Source: Salisapilia sapeloensis
Taxonomy: Eukaryota; Oomycota; Peronosporomycetes; Peronosporales; Salisapiliaceae
DNA: 64,000 bases
NCBI GenBank assembly: GCA_023334545.1
Contig: JAADVB010000025.1
Location: 1 to 64,000, forward strand
Direction of reading: 5' to 3'
The notes beneath the pieces were generated by a model. The model was given only the letters and a program-made list of their open reading frames with translations, searched no databases and was not told the origin of the DNA. The position numbers were made by a program, and so were the translations under genes. The number at the start of each line of letters is the position of its first letter. Position 1 is the stretch's first letter. Of the stretch, positions 1 through 10,791 are shown piece by piece.

Positions 1-1126
1 CGATAGACTGTCTGTGCTATCTAGCTTTCGTTGGTAAAGCTGGAGTAAATTTTGTATCTGTAGCACCATGATGAATACGCTGAAGCAAAAACCTTTAGGT
101 TGCTCTGCAAGTGTAACGCCTATGGCGTCGGAGTCGGTGCTATATTTGTTTTAATTCTTTGTCTGTTTTTGTCATTTGAATAAAATCCGTAAGCACTATC
201 TTCAATGCGATTTAATTGTTGTTCGCTTGGAATCTCACATGAGTGCAGAGTTGTTTGCTAACTTGAGCAGTTATTGCTGTACATATGTCCAAAAAGTGAG
301 TATTGGATTGCAAAGGACGAAGTGGGTTTTGTTTTGGTAGCTAGTTTCCGTGTAGTTTGTAGAACAATTGGTGATATCTACATTTTTGAACGATTGACCC
401 TAAAATAGCGGCCGCAGTCGCGCGACCTTTTTTCACTATATACTTTAACCTGTTCATATATTTCGATGTATCTTTACGCGGTGCTGTACAAATGTACCCT
501 TGGCTTTGTCTACTTCCTAGTAGCGTTCGTATTTAGTAGTTTACATGCGACTCTGGCATCTCCACTGTGCTCCATTAGCTTTTGGTTCGAGTCTGTACAA
601 TAGAGGTTACTTTCGAACTTCCTGACGCTTGGATAGAAATGTATCAGTCGAAGATAGCAGTGCGCTTTCGTATATGTTTATCCGAAATACTTTTGAAGAA
701 AGACCGAAGTCCGCAAGTTCGCCTTTGGAGATTCAGTGCTACATTCGACGCTTCTTTGAGGCTTACATTGCTGGGATATGTACATACTGCAACGTAACGT
801 TATTATCACAAATGGCTAAAATTGTATTGTACGCGTGCATTGCACGACAACGAGGCAAAGTGCCTACCATGTAATCTTTACGACGAGTCGTATATGATTA
901 TGGAAAAGGTGGGAGCCAGAGTGTCATATGGTCACTAGTTATCGTTTCCATCTAAGGCACAACTAATGCTTCCTTCCTCGGCAGCAGCTTGACTTTCGTC
1001 TATACGTTGCTGTTCTACTACGAAAGAGATTCAAGAGAACGACTTGAAAGTGAAGGTGAGATGAGACGATGTACATGTTGACATCAATGCAAATTCGTTT
1101 TTGTAGTTACTGCGGGGATCTAGTAA
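1..1126. other. Gene-free left flank, 1.1 kb
   Basis: I see no supported gene here. Two short open frames on the plus strand between 582 and 874 lack recognisable protein character, splice structure or family signal. The stretch is AT-richer than the flanking coding DNA. It probably holds downstream sequence of AP4S1 and regulatory sequence or the end of a gene beyond the left edge. Confidence 0.5.
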
Positions 1127-1833
1127 TTACGATGCCTTTTCCATGAGGTGGATGGGCTTGAGAATGCTGAGTTTGTTGGCCTCGACGATGTATCCGTTCA
1201 TGATCATTTCGTCCAGAATGAAATGCGCCTTTTCGAGGTTGAACATGATCTGTAGGTGTGTTAATGGGCATCTATAAGAAGGAAGGTTGCATAGATAGTG
1301 ACTTACGTCGAGCTCACACTGCAGATTAAGGTTTTGTGTCGTATCGCCGATACGCATTCAACACATTGATTAAAATCTTTTCTGATAAACCTGACAAATG
1401 ATACGTACCACACTCTCAAAGTACTTGTCCATCGTCTCCACAAGAGCGTGGATGAACTCCAACACGCCAAGCTCATTCTGCGACTCAGGAAAGAATGTGA
1501 GATGCATTGTCATGGTTTGGATCGGTACAATTGCAGCGTACCTCGTCGTCATCTGCGTTCACGCCGACGATGAAGAAGAGAGAGGCGTAGCGACGGTAGA
1601 TGACCTTGTACTGTCGGTATTCTACAAAGGAGCACTAGGTACACACAGATAAGGAGGGAGGAGAGTATGAGTAGGCTGCGACACGAAGCACCGACCTGGT
1701 TTTCTGTCCGGCTGAGGCATTTACGGATGATCTCTGACTCTAGCGCCACGCGTTCCTGGATGGAGAGGAAGTCATAGTACTGGGCTAGTCGCGTCTGGCC
1801 CTGCTTGTTCACCATCAGCACGAACTTGATCAT
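1127..1833 (-). CDS. AP4S1: AP-4 adaptor complex small (sigma) subunit
   Basis: Small chain of the AP-4 clathrin-independent adaptor, which sorts cargo at the trans-Golgi. Five exons on the minus strand: 1833-1696, 1634-1542, 1477-1409, 1318-1307, 1249-1127. They join in phase 0 throughout to give 144 residues, the usual AP4S1 length. The start [20 protein letters not shown] and the later blocks [28 protein letters not shown] and [19 protein letters not shown] are diagnostic for sigma chains, and the N-terminal [11 protein letters not shown] favours AP-4 over AP-1, AP-2 or AP-3. Exon 4 is only 12 bp (Cys-Glu-Leu-Asp), without which the CELDIMFN block would be broken. Introns are 61, 64, 90 and 57 bp. 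The orphan gene ending at 1972 lies 138 bp upstream on the same strand. Confidence 0.95.
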
Positions 1834-1971
1834 CTTGCCCTCTAGCTCGCTCCTTGCCAATTTGTTTGTTGTCGCGCAGCAGCATACAAAAACATTATCA
1901 AAAGTATACCGTATGTCACAGAGTTTTCCACGCAAACAGCAGAAATGAATCACTAGACGCAAAATACTCTC

Positions 1972-3452
1972 TTACGGACGGATTACCAGCTCTTCTTCTA
2001 GGCGTTCGACCACTGGCATCTCCGGCGCAAAGCTTTGTCTCGACATCAGCTTGTTTCGCTGAAGTGGTACTCGAGATAGACTGCGTCGGAGCATCTCATC
2101 CTCTCGAGCAGACCGAGTGTGTAGTTTCCACGTCGGATCGACTGCTGATTGAAGTTGAGGCATCGTCGGCAAGACAGGGGTGCTGACGCTACCACTCAGT
2201 CTTCTGCGAGGTTTCGTGGATGGAGCAAATGGAGGCACTCCGGTGGATCGCAATCGGGCTATCACCATTGGGCCACTGTACTGTTCCGGAAGCACTGGGA
2301 TGGTATCGCACGTGACCTCGTCCGAGTAGCTCCGATCGTGTGGTGCAGTTTGTATTGCTCTTTCGAAGGAGGATGCAAACACCGAAACGTACTCGCCAAA
2401 ACCTGATCCATCTGTGCTTTCTCCATCGTGTCCGTCTTCTCTGTCACCTACGAACAAATAGCTAGAAAGGTATCCGCAATGAGCTGTTGACGAAATGATT
2501 ACCAAAGGGGTGGTAGGATGTCGACAATACCGCCGACCGAAAGTCAAACCGGCGTGAATCATACTCGTCGTTGCTTGCAGTCAAGCTTCTTCCTGGGATG
2601 AACTCGCGACTCGAAGATCGACTTCTGGCTTTACCAGAGCCTTGTGAGTTTGGGTGAAACACCATGGGTTTTACATCTCGAATTGCCTTCGACCGGCGCT
2701 TTATAAGCTGTAGTCGTTTGTTTTTGGACTGGTAGTACCGATCAATCATGCCGAACGTCTCGTCAAAGAACTTAACGTAGTCCACCAGACGATCAGTTGG
2801 TGTCATCTAGGACAACGTACTGTCAAGGATAGACAGAAGGCAAGGTGGGAGAATGACCTACCAAGTGACCGAGGATAAAGAGTAACCGACTTAGCTCTCG
2901 ATGCGTCAGGGGTGCTTCTTTCGGACTCCACTTGGTCCATGGCGATCGCAGTATCATCGAGACTGAGTTCTTGTGGATATTCTCGGACTTGGCCTCTACG
3001 AGCACGATGGCAAGGTCCGTGTATATACTGCGGAGCTGTTTCCAGTTCACGATTGAGCGATTTTATAGCTTACACAGACAATAGTTTATACCTGTTCTTG
3101 GTTTATACTCTCCTTATCCGTCGCATACATCTCCCACCTAGAGCATCTTTGAGCCACGTTGCTATTACATAGCAGTAGGAAGTCCGTACCATCGGTTTAG
3201 ACACTTTTCAATGGTCGGTAGCTGCGTCATAAAGGTGATATCCAGGACCGTATCGTCGATATATCTCTGCAGGTCATCAACATTCAGCGACTTGGCATAT
3301 GGACTCTTGACATTCTTAACGTTCGCATCGTACTCGGACTGTGTGATCAGATCCGACCGCTTGGCTTGCGACCTCTTCCACTCGTCGACATTCCTAAGCG
3401 AACTAACAAAGTACGGCATGGTTTCTCGCATCGAATACACGAGTCGCTGCAT
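1972..3452 (-). CDS. Unrecognised 402-residue protein
   Basis: I do not recognise this protein. Four exons fit one reading frame: 3452-3190, 3027-2862, 2806-2503, 2447-1972, with matching phases (2, 0, 1) and canonical GT-AG ends, giving 402 residues. The N-terminal 200 residues look folded and mixed alpha-helical, with blocks such as YIDDTVLDITFMTQLPTIEK and DRLVDYVKFFDETFGMIDRY. The C-terminal half is Ser/Arg/Pro-rich and probably disordered. No signal peptide or membrane segment is visible. It lies between SEN1 and AP4S1 on the same strand. The ATG at 3452 is the first in the frame. The exon chain is well supported by phase; the function is unknown. Confidence 0.7.
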
Positions 3453-3540
3453 TATCTACTTGATAACTTTCTAACTAGTCTGCTGTTTGCCGACCAAGCT
3501 ATTTTCGACGTGAGCAAATACCTATCAAACACTGCCTAGT

Positions 3541-6500
3541 CTAGTTCCAGCCTCTTCGGCCGCCCCTCCCTCGTTTCCTCCCGCCTCTTCGACTCGATCG
3601 ATCCGGCGGTGGCGGCATGCCGGGGTGAAAGGGAGATCCTGGTGGAGGGCTCCACCGTGGTCCGTCTATCGGAGGCGGCGCCCCACGCGGAGGACCGAGG
3701 TACATGGGCGGTCGCGGGTGGTCTTGCGTGGGTCGATGCGAATGATTCGACCATGCCGGCGGTCTCCTTTCGGTGCTTCCCGGCGGCTGGTCCGTTCGCT
3801 CTAGCTGGAGTAGATTACACGTCGGGTTCTGGACATGCACCATGCACTTGTGACTATATGCGTGCGTGAGGAGAGCAGCCCATGGCTTGGACGACCGGAG
3901 CGTCTGCTCGCTGCCAATGACATAGCACGCGAACTTGGCTCTCGTGAGCGCAACGTTCATTCGTCGTGTGTCATTGAGGAATCCGACTCCCTTCTTGGGA
4001 TCCGCTCGCACGGTCGAGAGGATGATGATGTCCTTCTCTCGTCCTTGGAAGCCGTCAACCGTATTGATCTCGACCTCCTGCTGGAAGTGCGGTCCGAGGG
4101 CACTTCGGAAGCGTTTCTTGAGCTCATCTAGCTGCTGGCTATACGGCGTGATCATGCCGACCTTGCCTGCGACCGTGTCGGGTGGACAAGAGTTGCGTAG
4201 CGTCAGGTATAGATTGACCGAGAGCTCTGCTTCTCCGACATTGAGTCTCGAGACCGAGTGCGCCGAGCTCTCTCGACTGGATCTCAAGTTCCAGAAGACG
4301 AGCGGACCCAAGCCATGACCAAGATGGTGGTAGGGTTTATCATAAGTAGCTTTCAAGACGTTTTCGCCGTCGTCGAGCTTGCCTTCGTAGAAAAAGTGTC
4401 GCGGGAAGGCCGAGATGGACGGATGGCTTCGGTACTGCGTCCGGAGCATGTGCACGGGGTGTCCACACGTCTCGAGTCGTTCAAAGAGACTCCGTTCGTA
4501 GAGCGACTGGGCGCTCGTGCGAGAGAAGACGGTGGCAGGGAGCTGCTGTGGGTCGCCTACGAGTACGCACTGCCGACTGCCGAACTTCATGGGGATGATG
4601 CTGCTCAGTTCGACAGCCTGCGCGGCTTCGTCTACGACCAGGACCTCGTATCTGGCACTCGCGTCCAGCGCATTGACACCTGCGCTACTGAGTGTGGTGA
4701 AGACGATGTGCGCTTTGTCTAGAATGGAGACTTCGAGGGACTGCCGAGCGCTCTGGGAGGACTTGCCACTAGGAAGCACTGCCTGTCGGGCGAACTCATA
4801 TCGCTGGAGCTCGAGTTTGATCTCCGACAGCTTCTCGAGACAAAAGTTGATCTGCTGGGCGATGACCTGGTACTGTTCGTATCGACTGTAGTCGATCGAG
4901 TCAGGAGAGTGGACGACGTTGACTTTGGGGGAGGACGGCGGGAGGTCTTCGTCTGGGGGTGGAGGTGGAGTGCTGGGCGGAGGTGGAGGGTCGTCTTGTC
5001 GTGGTCTCGGAGGCGTGGGAGGCGGAGGAGGGGGAGTTGAGACTTTGGATTGATTTGGTAGAGGTTCGTCCTCTTCAGAGTCCTCCATCGAGTCATTCGT
5101 GCTGTTGGTGGCAGACGGAACGATGGGCAGAGGTTCGTCTTCCTCTGAATTGCTGTCTCCGAGTAGAGCGCTGTAGGCTTCGTTCGTAGCCGCAGCGCCA
5201 AACGTCATGACGGTGCTGTCGTGCATACCACCAATAGGAAACTCTTCATCTTCATCTTCTTCCTCTTGCATCGGTTTCGGTGTCTCCTCTTGCGTAGGCT
5301 CCTGCTTCTCTAGCTCTTGTGCAGGCTCCTCTGCCTTAGTCTGCTCCCTCTGCGCTTCCCACGCCGCATCCGGATCTGCGTCGATCCAGTGGACCACCGA
5401 CCGGAGTCTGTTCCGGAGCATCAGCGAGTCGTACTCGACCTTTTGCAGCTCGAAGCGTAGCTGATGGATGCGCTGCTCTAGAGCTTCCAAAGGCTGGCTG
5501 CATATCTGATCCACCATGTCATCCAGTCCGACGCTCCGGACGGTGGGACTCATGCCCCTTCCGACACGTACGATCTGAGGAAAGTACTGTCGTCCAGCTC
5601 CGTCGCAAAAGCCTTCCTCGATCACTTTACTCACGATGTTGTCCACGGCAGCATTCGAAGGCGCTGTCACCAATATGTGCGGCTTCTCGTTCCCGATCCT
5701 AGCCCACGCCTTGCTCGTTTCATTGTCCGGACGCCTGGCCACGTCCAAGACAGCGTTATAGTACCGGTTGTACTCTCGCAGGTGGAGAGAGTTGAGCAGA
5801 CCTTTTAACGTCGTCGTCTTACCCGTCCCGGGCGGCCCCTTGATGAGCGTAAAGCCGTCTGACGTGGCAGCGGCCGTGATGGCTTCGAGCTGCGATTCGT
5901 TAAACGAGCGCGTGAGCCACTTGACGTATTCGACGCCGAGCGTATCGAGTCGCATGCTCCCCGACACGTGCTCTCCAGAGAGAAGGAGAGGGAGGAGAGG
6001 ATAGTTTTTACAGTCGCAGAGCGCCCGGAACTCTCGGACGCTCGTGACGAGGTTATCAAGTTTGAACAAGTACAAGTCGCTAGTGGTATCTATCTGCTGC
6101 CACACAGTGTCCATGACGATGGCTGTCAGTCCCTCCCTCGACATTTTCTGTGATGTGGTGATCGCTAGGGCTCCAGCAGGTCTCGTAGGTTCCAAACCTT
6201 CCTCTGCACTCTTGTCTCGACCAAGAGAGCCGTTGTAAAAGGACTCGAGGTAGTGTCGGTCGGGCGTGATGAGCACCAGGTCGTTGCTAAAGATAGAGTC
6301 CAGTCGGTCGCTCGAGCGGCGTCCTGGACGCTTGTAGCTGCTATCCTTGGGACTATCCAGCCTGATCTTGGCTGTGCGGGACTTGTAGCTATGGCTTAGG
6401 AGCTGTGCTGTTATCGGGATGGCTGGCGGATGATCCGTCGAGACCGAGTTAATCGTCTGCGCCTGCACCTCTTGTAGAGCCAGAGGCTCCCACACTGAGT

Positions 6501-7422
6501 AGTAGTGGTCGTAGGACTGGAACTGACTAGGCACTTGACTGATCTCGTTCGCGTCGTCCGAGGTGGAAGAAGTCTTGTTGCACTCCTTCTCGAGAGAAGC
6601 GTAAAAGTCCCAGCTCAGGACGTTCTCAAAGAACCTGTCGATCGTATGACTAGGAGCTGAAACACTCACCACTGGACCACTGGCGCTAGGTTTAGACACA
6701 CTCGACCCTCCCTGTCGCTCACCTACAAACCTCTAAGTATCACTCGAACATGCATCTACCACTTGTCTCTACCTGGGTGCTTCATCGGTCGTCGATGTGG
6801 CTCTAAAGTCGACTTTTTCAGTTGGTTCACGACCTTGTCCTCTGCCTTGTCTACTCTAGTGTCCTGCTCATTCTTGTCGTCATGAGAGTGCTTGGTCGTT
6901 TTAGAAGTAGAGACACTCGTGCGTGGCGTCTTGTGCTTTCGCTCCAGCACCTCTCGAGCCTGCTGCTGCTTCCGTTTGAGCGCCGGCGTCTGTCTCGCCT
7001 GCGCCAGCTGCGCTACCTCGTCTTCGTCGATGACAGCGATCGGACGCCGCTTTCTCGTAGCAGCAGACCGAGCGCCGAGACGACTCGTGCGACTGGACTG
7101 TCCGTCGTCCGAGTCGCTGTCATCTGACTCGACCTCGTGCTTGTCTCCACTGTCCGGCGTCCACTCTTCCTCGTCTTCGTCGGCTTCCTACGTGGATGAC
7201 AGAGGCGTATTTAGTCATTGCACTAGCAGCAGATACAGCAGTCGCCAGCAACGAGATCGACTCGGACGTTATGCGATCGCCCGATGCAATCCTCCTTGGA
7301 CTAGTACTATGCATCTAGATGATACTAACTACCTTTCGCAGCCTTGCTTGCTGAGCTCGTATCAATGCAGCCATCCGCGGAGTCTCCTTGGCCTTTTGGT
7401 CGAGCCGAGTCGATCGACGCAT
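3541..7422 (-). CDS. SEN1: SEN1/senataxin-like superfamily 1 RNA/DNA helicase
   Basis: Upf1-like SF1 helicase of the SEN1/senataxin group, which in other eukaryotes resolves R-loops and helps end non-coding transcription. Three exons: 7422-7333, 7187-6773, 6722-3541, phases 0 and 1, about 1228 residues. Visible motifs: Walker A GPPGTGKTT near residue 464, DEAAQAVE (motif II) near 863, then GDPQQLPATV, RTQYRSHPSIS, TVDGFQGREKDIIILS and RRMNVALTRAK. A long acidic and proline-rich insert (about residues 625-770) separates the Walker A region from motif II, where the stalk/prong lies in this family. The N-terminus is basic and acidic low complexity; the C-terminus ends in a proline-rich and Arg/Gly-rich tail. 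I chose the ATG at 7422; the frame stays open upstream to 7617 without a better start. Confidence 0.9.
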
Positions 7423-7569
7423 CCTCCCAATTGTCTCGTCTTTCGCTTCCAGGGCTTTCGACGGTAGAGACTTTGGATGCAATTGGGATGAGACACTCGT
7501 GGCGAGTCTGGCGTGTCCTCTTCGTCGTCCGTCCGACGTCCGCTTGCGCACCAGGGAGCTAAAGACCAA
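7423..7569. promoter_or_regulatory. Shared divergent upstream region, SEN1 and desulfhydrase gene
   Basis: These 147 bp separate the start codons of the SEN1-like gene (minus) and the desulfhydrase-like gene (plus). Promoters and both 5' untranslated regions must lie here or overlap the first exons. No TATA box was identified. Confidence 0.4.
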
Positions 7570-8720
7570 ATGAGCTCTCGATGGCTGTCGAGCGAGAGTT
7601 TTGTGGAATGGAGACAATTAATCGATCGCGAGACTTGGACGAGCATGAGACTCTCGTCGACATGTACCCACCACGTATTTCGAAATCTACATGTGCATGT
7701 CAAAAGAGACGATGAGCTGTACCTTGCTGGAAACAAGGTACAATAGGCATTTCACATGGGAATTCGGATTGATGAAAAGTGACGAGTACGACTAGATGCG
7801 AAAGTTAGGTGGACTGCTACAGCAGGACGATACCTTCTACCAAGGTACGCTCATCTCCATTGGCATCATCTGGACTTTGGGATGCAACACTGCACGTAGA
7901 TAAACACATTGTCAGCTACGGTGGAACGCAGAGCAATGCGATGCTGGCGATTGCCCAGTTGGCACAGATCAAGAAGACGCCCTTCACATACTTTTCCCGA
8001 GCGCTCCATCGACCTGGTCCATCGTCGATGAGACGAGGGAACTTGGACTTGGCGCTAGATGCTGGCATGGACCATGTGGAGCTGAGTGATCAAGAGTATA
8101 GGGACTTGAGTCAATCGCGAGATTTCCACAAGATTAGCGGTAGGTACAGGGCGCTATCAGATAAGACACAGACTCTCTACGTTCCCCAGGGCGGTGCATT
8201 CCCTCAGGCACAAATAGGCGTGCAAGGTCTTGCAGACGAATTGAACGAGTACATTTCAAATCACGGAGGCGGAAACAACTTTGCAGTCGTCCTGCCATCC
8301 GGAACAGGCACCACAGCGCTCTATCTGGCGCAGCACCTAGATGCAGACGTTAAACTGTACACGGTGCCGTGCGTTGGCGATGCTACGTACTTGCATGCGC
8401 AATGGAAGGGTCTAGTAGATCAGGATGTAACATTGATTGAATCGCGGATGAGGACACCAGAGGTGCTCGTACCAAAGGCTAAGAGCACCTTTGGGCGACT
8501 TTCCTGGCCGCTGTATGACATATACCACGAGATACTGGAGGAAGCAAAGCTAGAGATTGATTTATTGTATGGGTGCTTTACGTGGCATACGCTTTTCAAT
8601 GACGAGAGAGCGTTGTCCAGCGTCCTTGAAGCGGGACAGAGAAGTCTGCTGTACATCCACACGGGCGGTCTGTCCGGGAATGCAACGATGCTGGAGCGAT
8701 ATGAACGTAAGGGCCGATAG
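7570..8720 (+). CDS. D-cysteine desulfhydrase / ACC deaminase-like PLP enzyme
   Basis: Fold-type II pyridoxal-phosphate enzyme of the ACC deaminase/D-cysteine desulfhydrase family, which splits D-cysteine to pyruvate, sulfide and ammonia or opens 1-aminocyclopropane-1-carboxylate. Three exons: 7570-7737, 7796-7844, 7900-8720 (introns 58 and 55 bp, phases 0 and 1), 345 residues. Exon 1 ends with VKRDDELYLAGNK and exon 2 begins MRKL, rebuilding the family motif GNKxRKL; Lys56, the last codon of exon 1, is the predicted Schiff-base lysine. SYGGTQSNAM follows at the exon 3 start. PSGTGTTALYL and LYIHTGGLSGN match the phosphate-binding and C-terminal family blocks. Which substrate is used cannot be read from the sequence. 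The ATG at 7570 is favoured because it precedes a plausible N-terminus. Confidence 0.88.
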
Positions 8721-8955
8721 CTAGTCTAGATAAGGTCATTCCACGGTCGATAAAACTGCCGTGGTAATCCTTAGAGCAAGTCAAGACGCATGAAAATGAT
8801 CTCTCTTGGTGTATTTCGATTGAAACCTAGCGTACATCCTCTTACTCTTATTCTCTTCGTATTCTACCTTGTCACGTCGGAAGGTACCTGTGCATCGTCT
8901 AAAGATTGGTGACAAACCGACTTTGTATGCTTGCCAAGTTCTCTCGTAGCTGGCC

Positions 8956-10651
8956 ATGAATTTCTCGCGCAAGAGCCCCAGCACGGCGAGTCCGTCCGAG
9001 AGCGGCGAGTGTCCGATCTGTCATCGCCATTTCCAGGAAGCCAATCTAGCAATGCATGTCGAGTTCTGTCTTCGGCCAGGAGCGAATGTGGGTAAGAAGA
9101 AGAGTGACGCAGCAGCAAGCTTCTTCGCGCCAGCGAAGAGCTCAGTACCGATGGAGTTTCGACCGGCTTCGGGATCTCAGAAGAAAACACCGGCGAAGCG
9201 TACGCTGGAGGCTACTGTCGTGGATGAGACACAAGAGACGGAGGAGAAGCGTCCGAGTCCGAAGCGACAGCGCTCGAACGACGGAGCTGCTATTCCTCTT
9301 GCAGAACGCATGCGACCAACGACATTGGATGACTTGGTAGGCCAGGAAGAGCTTTTGGGTGATGGAAAGCCATTATCTTTTCTTATTCAAAGGGATAAAG
9401 TGCCGAGTATGATTCTCTGGGGGTATGCCTGTCCGTATGCACTTCCAAGTACCTGTATTAACTCGCTGTGTAGACCTCCAGGATGTGGTAAGACGACGCT
9501 GGCGCACGTGATCTCCAAGCGCACTGGCTGTCGATTCATCAGTCTCTCGGGCGCGACGTCCAAGGCTTCGGACATGAAAGACGCAGTGGAGAAAGCACGA
9601 GGCGAGAAGAAGCTTCTAGGTCGACACACGATCGTCTTTGTGGATGAGATTCATCGCTTTAATAAGAATCAGCAGGTACCCCTCTCTTCTACTCGTCGCA
9701 AAGGTCTGGTCGTTAAGTACTGCTCTCTAGGACTTCTTCCTACCAGTCGTGGAAGACGGCACCATCACCTTGATTGGAGCTACGACCGAGAATCCCTCGT
9801 TCGAAGTCAACAACGCTCTGCTGAGTCGATGCAGAGTCTACACTTTACAGCAGCACACGCCGGCGTCCATCCAAAGCATCCTTGAGAGAGCGATCGCGAA
9901 CCCAGAATCGTCCGGATTGACGTCAGGTGCAAAGGATGTGTCCACGATAGAAGCAGAGCCGTCTGCGCTCCAGTACTTGGCCGAGCAGTGCGGTGGTGAT
10001 GCACGCGTGGCGCTCAATTGTCTCGAGATGGCTGTCCAAACATCCAGTCCAGAAGAATCCGACAAGGTCTGCATCAGCCTGGAGCACGTCCAGCGCTGCT
10101 TTGCAAAGCGTCAGACACTTTACTACGATAAGGACGGAGACTATCACTATGACTACATCAGTGCCTTCCACAAGTCCATTCGAGGCAGTGATGCCAATGC
10201 TGCTTTGTACTGGATGGCGAGGATGCTAGAGGGAGGAGAGGAACCTCTTTACGTCGCGAGACGGATGATTCGGATTGCCAGTGAAGACGTTGGATTAGCT
10301 GCACCGGAGATGCTGTCCCATGCAGTCGCAGCGCATCAGGCAGCGCACTTTATCGGCATGCCCGAGTGCGATGTCGTGCTGGCTCAGTGCGCGACGATGC
10401 TGGCTCGAGCGCCCAAGTCGGTCGAGGTGTACAAAGCCTACGGTCGTGTGAAGCAGTCGATAAAGGAATGGACTGGCGGACCCATGCCGCAAGTACCGCT
10501 CCACCTTCGGAACGCTCCGACGAAGCTTATGGAGAGCTTGGACTATGGCAAAGACTACAAGTACAACCCAGACTACACGGAGGAGGAGGTGAAGGACCAG
10601 ACGTACCTCCCAAAAGAGCTCGTAGGCACCGATTTCTTTGCAAAAAAGTAG
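8956..10651 (+). CDS. WRNIP1: WRNIP1/RarA (MgsA) replication-associated AAA+ ATPase
   Basis: AAA+ ATPase of the WRNIP1/Mgs1/RarA family, clamp-loader related, acting at stalled replication forks. Three exons: 8956-9422, 9474-9675, 9731-10651 (introns 51 and 55 bp, phases 2 and 0), 529 residues. An N-terminal UBZ4-type zinc finger is visible at Cys19, Cys22, His34, Cys38 and should bind ubiquitin. RMRPTTLDDLVGQEELLG precedes Walker A GPPGCGKTT (156-164), which is split by intron 1 just after TGG. Walker B is VFVDEIHRF, and sensor 1 is IGATTENPSFEVNNALLSR. The C-terminal half carries the tetramerisation region typical of the family. It is convergent with the 7-TM kinase gene, with 140 bp between stop codons. 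Confidence 0.95.
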
Positions 10652-10791
10652 TTAAGAGCATATAGACCCAATGGAAGCTTGGGCATACCACAGTCAAGAA
10701 GGAAATGGAAACAGTACAACGTAGCAGAATCACTGAATTGAGGAATATAAAAGGTTTAAAATGAAATGCAAAATAGTCCAAGTGGGACTCG

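Noticed and set aside
582-874. Two overlapping plus-strand open frames on the left flank
   Set aside because: Short, no family resemblance, no splice partners and no codon pattern like the confirmed genes.
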